A stretch of DNA of 35,409 nt from an uncultured Planctomycetota bacterium (lineage in GTDB: Bacteria; Planctomycetota; Planctomycetia; Pirellulales; Thermoguttaceae). Shown here one piece after another: positions 8,576-16,188 of the stretch. Under the pieces are notes generated by a model. It ran no database searches. It was not told the DNA's origin and worked only from the letters and a program-made list of their open reading frames with translations. Each line of letters begins with the position of its first letter. The first letter of the stretch is position 1. The stretch covers positions 1 to 35,409 of the forward strand of contig ONJR01000011.1 in the NCBI GenBank assembly GCA_900318195.1, given 5' to 3'. The translations under genes were made by a program, and so were the position numbers.

Positions 8576-9805
8576 ATGAAGAACGAAAATAATACCGCCA
8601 AGGCTGGCGACATATCGCCGATGATAACTGCAGACGAAGAGTTACTCATTGAACGCTTGGTCGACGGCGAGCTCGCGAGCGACGAAAGGCGAGAACTGAT
8701 ACGACGACTCGACGAAACGCTCGACGGGTGGCGTTTTTGCGCGCTTTCATTCCTGGAAGAGCAAACGTTCAAGGAGGCGGTGCGCAGGGTTAAACTCAAT
8801 TCGAAAACTGACGGCTTTAACATAACGCGAGAGAATCTCACCAATATAAGTAAAAGAACGCGTGCCGTCGGTAATCTATGGCGACCGCTCGCCGCCTCGG
8901 CGGTAGCCGTGTTGATTGCGTTAGGAGCGCTGGGCGTGGGTCGATACCTAATACCGATGCAAACAACGACGGTCAACTCGTTGGCGTCAAAAGCGCCCGA
9001 GAGTAAAACGAAGAACGCCGAGGAAGCCGTAATTCCTGCGGCAGAGAGGTATGCGATAGCTCCTATGAATATTCCCATAGAGTCGCAGGACGCCGTCGCG
9101 CTAGCTGCTCGCCAACCGCACGCGCTCTTCGATTCGCTCGGCGCAACCTGGACAAATCCAATTGCAATGAGCGCGTCGAGTGAAGCGCGAAGCGGAAGCG
9201 CGACCGCGCTGGAACGAAGCGCCTCGATTGCCGAAAGAGCTATTCATAACGACCGCGCGATCCTGGGACTTGACGATCCATACGTTTCAAAGATTCAACG
9301 ACGCAGTTCATACGACGACGGCGTTTCTCAAAACTTTCTAACGTCGAGTGCAGAATACGCGGAGCGCCCTTTAATAGCGCCGCCTCGCGGCGGCGACTCG
9401 CGCGAAATAAGCAACTCGAACAATCGCGGGCGGCTGACTTCGGATATGGCGCTAATTTCAGACAACTTTGACGCGACGTCAAGCATAGATAAGGTGAGAA
9501 CTGCTCAGCTCGTAGATTCTGTGCCTTTTGTGAAGAAAAATAACGTAGCGTTACTGAATTGCCCAGAAGTCGGTTTTGACGACGTGCCTATCGAGTACTC
9601 GGAAGCCAAAGAATACAAACCAGAGGAATTTGCTGCACATCGCACCGCGATTCCCAAGGAAGTGGTGCAACAACTCAATACAGTGGGCGGGCGCGTAGAA
9701 GCGCGACGTAACGAATATCGGTTCCCACTTAACGATGGAAGAACTCTTGTTCTTCCCGTTGACGACTATCGAGTCAGGTATGACGACAATTTGCCTATTT
9801 GGTAA
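8576..9805 (+). CDS. Membrane anti-sigma factor, planctomycete type
   Basis: The N-terminal 75 residues hold an acidic helical module (EELLIERLVDGELASDERREL, then RRLDETLDGWRFCALSFLEE) that would bind the sigma factor in the cytoplasm. It has no HxxxCxxC zinc motif. One transmembrane helix follows (PLAASAVAVLIALGALGVG), then about 290 residues outside, mostly polar and disordered. The end is a compact segment, IPKEVVQQLNTVGGRVEA and then LVLPVDDYRVRY, like other planctomycete anti-sigma tails known to me. I took the ATG at 8576 (AGGCG upstream). A TTG at 8525 overlapping the sigma stop codon would add 17 residues and give translational coupling; this remains open. Confidence 0.72.
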   Translation: MKNENNTAKAGDISPMITADEELLIERLVDGELASDERRELIRRLDETLDGWRFCALSFLEEQTFKEAVRRVKLNSKTDGFNITRENLTNISKRTRAVGNLWRPLAASAVAVLIALGALGVGRYLIPMQTTTVNSLASKAPESKTKNAEEAVIPAAERYAIAPMNIPIESQDAVALAARQPHALFDSLGATWTNPIAMSASSEARSGSATALERSASIAERAIHNDRAILGLDDPYVSKIQRRSSYDDGVSQNFLTSSAEYAERPLIAPPRGGDSREISNSNNRGRLTSDMALISDNFDATSSIDKVRTAQLVDSVPFVKKNNVALLNCPEVGFDDVPIEYSEAKEYKPEEFAAHRTAIPKEVVQQLNTVGGRVEARRNEYRFPLNDGRTLVLPVDDYRVRYDDNLPIW

Positions 9806-9887
9806 ATTGCAACCCGACTAAGACATTTTGTTCAGACGTGAAACTTCTGAACATAACGTATCGCCGCATATTACCTATAACTTCCCG

Positions 9888-9940
9888 CCGCAAGAGCGCG
9901 GCGTCTGCGCTAGAAAGACCTCGGCGTTGCGCTCTTGCGG
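9888..9940. repeat. Perfect 12-bp inverted repeat between anti-sigma and PDZ genes
   Basis: CCGCAAGAGCGC (9888-9899) pairs exactly with GCGCTCTTGCGG (9929-9940) across 29 bases. No T-run follows on either strand, so it is not an ordinary terminator. It could be a processing site, a transcript-stabilising hairpin or a protein site that sets PDZ gene expression apart from the sigma pair. Confidence 0.7.
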
Positions 9941-10000
9941 TTCATATAAACAGAAAGACGCGTTTTTACGCGTAACAATACTAGTATAAAGGATTGACAG

Positions 10001-11065
10001 ATGAAAAAGCAGACTAACTCTCGCGCGCGCCTTGCCGCGTACATGACGGTAACGTCCCTTGTGATATGCTTCATCGGCGCCGGACTCGTGCTAGGACAAA
10101 CAAAACAACTTAAAACTTCGGCGGACCCGAAAGTCATTACAGAAACGCAAGAAGACGACGCTAACGTCCCTCTTCAGGTTCAAGTTCCCAACGGCTCTAA
10201 CGCAAGTTCCTACTCGGTCGTGATTGAAAATAAGACGACGCCAGACGGAAAGGTTGTTCAATCGAAAAAAGTATGGCAAAACGGTCAACTCGTCGAAGAA
10301 ACCGAATCAGAGCTCGAAGGCGAAGACGCTAAGAACGCGCTTAACGCGACAATTCAACTACCGGACGGGCAAATCGCCAACGGCGGCGTCTTCCAGCAGG
10401 ATCCGTTCAAGGGCTTGATCGACGACGAAGACTTTGGCGACGCCGCGACCGGTTCGCCCTTCGATTCGATTAGGCGTATGGAAGAGCAGATGAGACGTGA
10501 ACACGAACGGATGCGCGCTCAACTAGACCAGTTGCGTCAACAATTTGCTATGCCGGGCGCCTTCGGACAAGCGCCAAACAGGGCTTTAAGAGCGCCGAAT
10601 GCGAACACGCCTACCTCAAAATTCTGGATTGGTTTGAGCGTTTCGTCTGTTCCCGCTATTCTCGTTAGCCAGATGCCAATACAAGAGAATGAAGGCGTCC
10701 TCGTCGAATTCGTCGCGCCAAACTCGCCTGCGGAAAAGGCTGGACTTAAGAGATATGACGTCGTCGTATCAATCAACGGCGAGAAGACGAATCAGCTGAC
10801 CGACGTTGTCAACTTGGTTGAGAAAGCTGGAGCTAATAAGGTTGAAATTCAGTTTTATCGCAAGGGTAAGCTAGAAAAAGTGGAAGCGACTGTGGAGGAG
10901 CGACCGGCGCAACTTGTGCAACAGCTCAATTCGAATGCCGACGTCAACAAAAACTTCCGCGTCGTTCGACCCGGTCTCATTGTTCCACAAACAGCTCTTG
11001 ACTCGGAGGCAGATAATTCCATCGACGCCCCAAACTCTGAAGAGAAATCGTCAGAAGAAGAATAA
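10001..11065 (+). CDS. Secreted or anchored PDZ-domain protein
   Basis: The 354-residue protein begins with a signal or anchor segment (YMTVTSLVICFIGAGLVLG, residues 14-32), so it acts in the periplasm or on the membrane. A region with many Gln, Arg and Glu and coiled-coil character (RMEEQMRREHERMRAQLDQL, about 163-182) is followed by one PDZ domain at about 205-290: FWIGLSVS, EGVLVEFVAPNSPAEKAGLKRYD and VVVSINGEK. No protease domain is present. The C-terminus is acidic. AAGG precedes the start. Position directly after a sigma/anti-sigma pair suggests that it senses or handles misfolded envelope proteins, like the PDZ parts of DegS or RseP; that role is inference. Confidence 0.85.
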   Translation: MKKQTNSRARLAAYMTVTSLVICFIGAGLVLGQTKQLKTSADPKVITETQEDDANVPLQVQVPNGSNASSYSVVIENKTTPDGKVVQSKKVWQNGQLVEETESELEGEDAKNALNATIQLPDGQIANGGVFQQDPFKGLIDDEDFGDAATGSPFDSIRRMEEQMRREHERMRAQLDQLRQQFAMPGAFGQAPNRALRAPNANTPTSKFWIGLSVSSVPAILVSQMPIQENEGVLVEFVAPNSPAEKAGLKRYDVVVSINGEKTNQLTDVVNLVEKAGANKVEIQFYRKGKLEKVEATVEERPAQLVQQLNSNADVNKNFRVVRPGLIVPQTALDSEADNSIDAPNSEEKSSEEE

Positions 11066-11104
11066 CTAGCGCGCTGCAGAGCGCGACATTCTAACTCGAC
11101 GTTA

Positions 11105-11143
11105 ATCAAACCGCTCAATTCCACGAGAGTTGAGCGGTTTGAT
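11105..11143. terminator. Bidirectional hairpin between convergent genes
   Basis: A perfect 14-bp stem (11105-11118 with 11130-11143) with an 11-base loop lies between the PDZ gene end and the end of the leftward prepilin-peptidase-like gene. T-tracts on both sides are weak, but stem length and position suit a shared terminator. Confidence 0.7.
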
Positions 11144-11151
11144 CATTCTTA

Positions 11152-12093
11152 TCAGACGAAAACGAATATCGTCTCGACGATGAAATAGACAAATATTGAG
11201 AAGAAGACTAGAAGTCCGAAATAGTTGCGTGACAATCTCTTGCGCAATCCCAATGCGAGCGCGAGGGCGATAGCGACAACCGTGAGCGACAAAATCGGCG
11301 TGAACCAGAGACCGCCGCACGCGCCAAGAGCGATCGTTTCGAAACGCTCGCGCAAAGGAAGCCATTTGCAAATTAGAACAGGCGCAACGGCGCCACAAAA
11401 CATACTCTTGAGAGCCGCTAAAATACGATCGCTACTAACTGACGTCGTATATTCCGAGCCAAGCCAAATAACGGTCAATATCGAAAGAACAGACGCAATG
11501 AGCGTCGCAATGACAAGCGAACAAGGCGACGCGCAGCGATCATATTCCACGAAGCCCAACGCCAAAATTGAGTCGAGCGTCGCCGTAAAGAGCGTTACAA
11601 GAAGCGTTGTTGCAAACAGCGCTCGGAAGAACATATCGACGACATACGATTGCGCGACGATCGAAAGGGAAGATAATTCGCCGCCAGAAACGTCGTTAGA
11701 CGAATCAACGTTAAGCGTGGCGCACCAAGCCGATAGATGTTCCGAATACCCGTCCCAAAACAACCATTGCGCTGGATCCCCTGTCCAACCGCCAAGAATA
11801 AAAGCGATTGCGAGCGTAAGCGCAAGCGCAAAACTTATGCCTTCAACAAGAGGATAACGACCGCTGATCGGTTCACGACAATCGCGACATTTCGCGCCAA
11901 GTATGAACCAACTCAGAATCGGAATATTATCGTACCAACGCACGCGCGCGCCACATTTCGGACAATGGGAAGGCGGCGTAAGGAGACTCATCTTCTCGGG
12001 AACGCGCCAGATCACGACGTTCAAAAAACTGCCAAAGCACGCGCCAAGACTCGCTGTCAAGAAAATAAAAATATAAAGCGCCAAAGTCGTCAT
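11152..12093 (-). CDS. Prepilin-peptidase (A24) family membrane protein, catalytic site incomplete
   Basis: The N-terminal domain matches the leader-peptidase/methylase module: GACFGSFLNVVIWRVP, then CPKC and CRDC zinc pairs flanking RWYDNIPILSWFILGAKC, and SGRYPLVE. The rest is a multi-spanning membrane domain. In active enzymes two Asp residues cut prepilins, one in an (I/L)D motif and one in GxGD. The first seems present (TATLDSILAL). The second is not: the aligned stretch reads LRERFETIALGACGGLWF. The region between the two halves also carries an inserted polar loop of about 45 residues. The start at 12093 follows GGAGG by 11 bases; an ATG at 12111 lacks a site. Pilin processing activity is doubtful. 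Confidence 0.8.
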   Translation of the reverse strand: MTTLALYIFIFLTASLGACFGSFLNVVIWRVPEKMSLLTPPSHCPKCGARVRWYDNIPILSWFILGAKCRDCREPISGRYPLVEGISFALALTLAIAFILGGWTGDPAQWLFWDGYSEHLSAWCATLNVDSSNDVSGGELSSLSIVAQSYVVDMFFRALFATTLLVTLFTATLDSILALGFVEYDRCASPCSLVIATLIASVLSILTVIWLGSEYTTSVSSDRILAALKSMFCGAVAPVLICKWLPLRERFETIALGACGGLWFTPILSLTVVAIALALALGLRKRLSRNYFGLLVFFSIFVYFIVETIFVFV

Positions 12094-12141
12094 AACGACT
12101 ATTGCCTCCATTGAAGTTACGCGATCGCGATCTGCTTGTTG

Positions 12142-12987
12142 TTAAGCTCGGGATTCTTGCAACTCGTAAACATAGACTATACGCCAACGCTTGCCCGTTA
12201 CGAAAAGACGGCGACGCTCCGCGTCGTACGCTATGCCATTGAGCACATACTCGGGGTGGTTACGTAGCTTTTCCGGAACGATCGCTGAAAAATTTAACGC
12301 CGCTCCAAGCATTGCGCCCGTACGGGGATCAAGGCGAACTATGTAGGAGCGTTGAAACACATTTGCCCAGAGTTCACCGTTCACAAATTCTAACTCATTG
12401 AGATCGGCTATCGGGCGACGAACGCCATCCGCTGCAATATAGTGCGCGTCAATCGTTCGCTTTTCGTGGAAAGTTTTGGGATCGAGATACCGTATCGTCG
12501 ACGTGCCGTCCGACATAGCGAGTAGTTCGCCGTCGTACGCCAGTCCCCACCCTTCGCCAGGATAGCGATATTCTGTAACTTGCTTCAGCGTCGACTTGTC
12601 GTACACAAGACACGTCTTCTCGCGCCAAGTTAGCATATAAAGTTTATCGTCGACCGACGCTAATCCTTCGGCAAAATAGCGCGAGGGAACTTTTACTTTC
12701 TTAAGGACGGTCAAAGTTTCAGGATCTACTTTGCGCAAGAGCGAACGACCGTACTGACCCCCGCTTTCATACAATACGTCGCGACCAGTATCAAGGTCTT
12801 TGTCGTAGATCAATCCCTGCGTGAAGGAATCGCCGTCCCTGCTAAGTTTCGCTAGAACTTTAAGCTGAAGTTCGCCAGGAAACTGCGCGCGTCTGACCGG
12901 GGACGTCTGGGCGATAAGGCGCGACGTTACGCCGCTCGCGAGAGCGGACGCGCAAATCTGCATGAAGTTGCGTCGAGAGAATTGCAT
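12142..12987 (-). CDS. Tat-exported glutaminyl-peptide cyclotransferase
   Basis: The 281-residue enzyme would turn N-terminal Gln of peptides or proteins into pyroglutamate, releasing ammonia. It belongs to the beta-propeller (plant/bacterial) class: GDSFTQGLIYD, LYESGGQYGRSLLRKVD, YFAEGLASVDDKLYMLTW, EGWGLAYDGELLAMSDGTS and DLNELEFVNGELWANVF are family landmarks, and HPEYVLNGIAYD near the end completes the fold. The leader SRRNFMQICASALASG is a twin-arginine signal, so the enzyme is exported folded. GAAGGAAG precedes the start. It sits 39 bases after uvrA and about 48 bases before the prepilin-peptidase-like gene, all leftward, so all are probably one transcript. Confidence 0.9.
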   Translation of the reverse strand: MQFSRRNFMQICASALASGVTSRLIAQTSPVRRAQFPGELQLKVLAKLSRDGDSFTQGLIYDKDLDTGRDVLYESGGQYGRSLLRKVDPETLTVLKKVKVPSRYFAEGLASVDDKLYMLTWREKTCLVYDKSTLKQVTEYRYPGEGWGLAYDGELLAMSDGTSTIRYLDPKTFHEKRTIDAHYIAADGVRRPIADLNELEFVNGELWANVFQRSYIVRLDPRTGAMLGAALNFSAIVPEKLRNHPEYVLNGIAYDAERRRLFVTGKRWRIVYVYELQESRA

Positions 12988-13026
12988 GGTTTAAACTTCC
13001 TTCTACGTTTAAAATGCGTTAGACCG

Positions 13027-16000
13027 TCATTTCAATACTCGCCGGAGGTAGCGCGACGTCTCGTTATTGTCAAGCGCCGCAATTTCCTCGGGCGTGCCTG
13101 CGGCTAAAACATAACCGCCGCGCTCGCCGCCATCTGGTCCGAGATCGATAATCCAATCCGCCGCGCGCATCATCTCGAGGGAATGCTCTATTACGATCAC
13201 GGTATTGCCAGCGTCGACGAGAGTTTGCAGAACTGTTAGCAACTGCGCTATGTCGCTAGGGTGCAGACCCGACGTCGGCTCGTCCAGAACATAAAGCGTT
13301 GAACCCGTGTCAACGCGCGCAAGCTCCGTCGCGAGTTTAACACGTTGCGACTCGCCGCCGGACAGGGAAGACGACGACTGACCCAACGCGAGGTAGCCAA
13401 GTCCTACGTTTTTAAAGCTCTCTGCGTACCGCGAGACGATAGGATGATTGGAAAATAGTTCAAACGCGTCGTCAAATGTTAAATTGAGAATATCCGCGAT
13501 GGAATAACCCTTGTAACGAATCTTTAGCATGCGCGAATCGTAGCGCGATCCGTTGCAGACGGGGCACGTTGCATACATCTCCGTCGTAAGCGGAGTGTCG
13601 ATTCGTTGCACGCCTAGACCTTGACATGCCTCACAACGTCCGCCAGCTATATTAAAACTAAAGCGACCGGCCTTGTAGCCCTCGCTTCGCGCGAGAGGGG
13701 TTTTTGCGAACAGCTTGCGAATTTCGTCAAAAAGTCCACAGTACGTCGAGGGAACGCTTCGCGGCGAACGTCCGATTGGACTCTGATCGATCTCGATAAC
13801 CTTGTCGATTCGACTCGCGCCGCGAAGGCTTGTAAAGGAACAATCGCGACTCAATTCGACCGCAAACGTGTTCTCGTCCTCACAAGGACTGTGTAAACGT
13901 TTCCTAAGCGCTGGAACTAGCGTCTTACGGACAAGCGTACTTTTACCAGAACCGCTAACGCCCGTTACGCAAATCAGCAAGCCCAAAGGAAATGCGACCG
14001 TTACGTCTTTAAGATTATTCGTTCGCGCTCCTTCGAGAACAAGCGAACGCGTTTTAACAGCGCGACGGCGTTTCGTTGGGCGAGGCGTCGTTTCAACGCC
14101 GCTAAGAAAACGTCCCGTGGGAGACTCTCGAACAAGCGCTACTTCAGACGGCGTTCCGCAGGCGAGAATACGACCGCCCAAATCGCCGGCGCCGGGTCCG
14201 AAATCGACGAGACAGTCGGCTTGACGAATAACGTTCTCATTATGTTCGACAATGAGAATTGTATTGCCGTGCGACTTCAATGTGTTGACTGCGTTCATAA
14301 GTTTATCGGCGTCGCTAGGATGAAGACCAGTCGTAGGCTCGTCCAAAATATAACAAACGCCGGAGAGACCGTTGCCGAGCGCGGTCGTAAGGCGCGCGCG
14401 TTGTAATTCGCCGCCGCTTAAGGTATCGGTCGGGCGATCAAGAGTTAAATATTCTAAGCGTAAACGCGTCATCGTTTCAAGACGACCAACGATATGCGAG
14501 ACGATAGGCGTAGCAATCGCGCTATCATGCTCGGCGAAGTTAAGACCCTTGAACCATTCGAGCGCTTCGCCGACCGTCATTGCGCAGACGTCGCTGATAC
14601 GTTTGTCCATAATCGTCGCACATCGAGCTTCACGACGCAATCGTGCGCCGCCGCAATCGTTACACACAACGACGCCGCGAAAGGAAGAAAGGTACTTCTT
14701 TTCACGCACGCTTTTGGATGTGGCGAGCGCGCGTTCTAAAACGGCTATAAGCCCGAGGTAATCCTCTCGCTTAGGAGTATCGTCGGCGCGAGACGACTTA
14801 CGTTCCTTTAACGCCGCGTTATTACGATTGCGAAGTTGCGCGTTGCGCTTCGTTTCCGCGAGCCGCGCAAGAATCTCGCGATCGGCGTTCACGTAATAGG
14901 AGCCTTGAGTTTCACCGCTCTCTTCTACTTCCGATTCGACGTCAAACAAATCGAGGTCTTCAAATTCCGTTTCTGTTTCGAGCTCGGTCTCGCGCGGCTC
15001 GCCGTAAAAGAAGAAGTTGCGCGTTTGAGCGCTCCACGTAGAAGGGGGCGTCGCATAGGCGTCGGGTTCATGCTCTTTGAACTCTGCCAGCGCTTGATTG
15101 ACAGACGCCTGCGTCTGCGATGAAAGACCTTTGCCAAGCGCAAGCGCGCCGCCCTCGAGCGTAAGTTCCGGCGCGGCAAGCAACGCGTCTTGCGAAAACG
15201 TTTCTACTCGACCTATGCCGGAGCAAGTCGGGCACGCGCCGAAGGGACTGTTAAAACTAAAGGAGCGAGGCTCAAATTCTGCGTAGCTCACGCCGCATTT
15301 CGGACACGAATATCGCGCGCTGAAGAGCAAATCCTTCCAGACGCTACGCGTTGATCCGCTCGGCGTAGTAACGCGCTCCTTCTCATACATACAGCAGAGA
15401 AGTCCCTCGCCTTTAGTGAGCGCGGAGGAAATGGACTCTTCAAGTCGAGATTCTATACCGGCGCGTAGAATAAGACGATCAATGACAACTTCGACGCTAT
15501 GCCGCTTCGTAGGATCAAGCTCTGGCAGAGGATCCAATTCCATGAGAACTCCGTCGATACGCGCGCGCGTGTAGGCGTGATTCTTAAGATTGCGCAAGAC
15601 GTCCGCAAGCGCGCCTCGCTTATCGCGCACGACTGGAGCTAATAAAATAAAGCGCGCGCCTTCGGGCAACGCAAGAATCGCATTGAGAATCTGTTTCTCT
15701 GACTGACGCTGAATAGGTCGACCGCACTTATAGCATCTCGCGACGCCGACGCGCGCATAGAGCAGTCTTAGAAAATCGTATATCTCGGACGTCGTCGCAA
15801 CTGTGCTTCTGGGGTTAGGCTCAGCCGGACGTTGTGCGATCGCTACGGTTGGCGACAGACCTTCGATAGCGTCGACGTCGGGGCGTTCAAGTCGAGTAAA
15901 GAATCGCCGCGAATAGGCGGAAAGGCTTTCGACATATTGTCTCTGACCTTCTGCAAAGATCGTATCGTAGGCAAGCGAGCTTTTACCGCTACCGCTCGGA

Positions 16001-16146
16001 CCGGAGAACACGGTCGTCTTATTCCAAGGAATCTCGACGTCGACGTTTTTAAGGTTATGAGTTCTAGCGCCGCGAACCCTCAACGGCGAATGGACGAAAC
16101 TAGAGTCCGTGCCGACAGAATCGTTAATAAACGGTGTCTCTTTCAT
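13027..16146 (-). CDS. uvrA: Excinuclease ABC subunit A (UvrA), enlarged
   Basis: UvrA scans DNA for bulky lesions and loads UvrB. This 1039-residue version has both ABC modules: Walker A GPSGSGKS (49-56) and GVSGSGKS in the second half, signatures LSGGELQR and LSGGESQR, and Walker B ILDEPTTGLHPSD and VLDEPTSGLHPSD. The UvrB-binding domain (about 115-255) is present, so it is not a UvrA2-type protein. Zinc pairs are CYKC (138-141), CPKC (281-284), CPTC (305-308), CNDC (495-498) and CEAC/CPVC later. It is about 100 residues longer than the usual 940, largely through an acidic then basic insertion at about 383-460. The first Walker B region differs from the common DEPSIGLHQRD, so a second genomic copy is possible. 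Confidence 0.93.
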   Translation of the reverse strand: MKETPFINDSVGTDSSFVHSPLRVRGARTHNLKNVDVEIPWNKTTVFSGPSGSGKSSLAYDTIFAEGQRQYVESLSAYSRRFFTRLERPDVDAIEGLSPTVAIAQRPAEPNPRSTVATTSEIYDFLRLLYARVGVARCYKCGRPIQRQSEKQILNAILALPEGARFILLAPVVRDKRGALADVLRNLKNHAYTRARIDGVLMELDPLPELDPTKRHSVEVVIDRLILRAGIESRLEESISSALTKGEGLLCCMYEKERVTTPSGSTRSVWKDLLFSARYSCPKCGVSYAEFEPRSFSFNSPFGACPTCSGIGRVETFSQDALLAAPELTLEGGALALGKGLSSQTQASVNQALAEFKEHEPDAYATPPSTWSAQTRNFFFYGEPRETELETETEFEDLDLFDVESEVEESGETQGSYYVNADREILARLAETKRNAQLRNRNNAALKERKSSRADDTPKREDYLGLIAVLERALATSKSVREKKYLSSFRGVVVCNDCGGARLRREARCATIMDKRISDVCAMTVGEALEWFKGLNFAEHDSAIATPIVSHIVGRLETMTRLRLEYLTLDRPTDTLSGGELQRARLTTALGNGLSGVCYILDEPTTGLHPSDADKLMNAVNTLKSHGNTILIVEHNENVIRQADCLVDFGPGAGDLGGRILACGTPSEVALVRESPTGRFLSGVETTPRPTKRRRAVKTRSLVLEGARTNNLKDVTVAFPLGLLICVTGVSGSGKSTLVRKTLVPALRKRLHSPCEDENTFAVELSRDCSFTSLRGASRIDKVIEIDQSPIGRSPRSVPSTYCGLFDEIRKLFAKTPLARSEGYKAGRFSFNIAGGRCEACQGLGVQRIDTPLTTEMYATCPVCNGSRYDSRMLKIRYKGYSIADILNLTFDDAFELFSNHPIVSRYAESFKNVGLGYLALGQSSSSLSGGESQRVKLATELARVDTGSTLYVLDEPTSGLHPSDIAQLLTVLQTLVDAGNTVIVIEHSLEMMRAADWIIDLGPDGGERGGYVLAAGTPEEIAALDNNETSRYLRRVLK

Positions 16147-16188
16147 GGGCGTCGCCTTTCTAGGCGCGCGTCGTATAACGCGCGGTCG

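Noticed and set aside
13027..16146. UvrA2-type (antibiotic self-resistance) protein
   Set aside because: The UvrB-binding domain missing from UvrA2 proteins is present at about residues 115-255.
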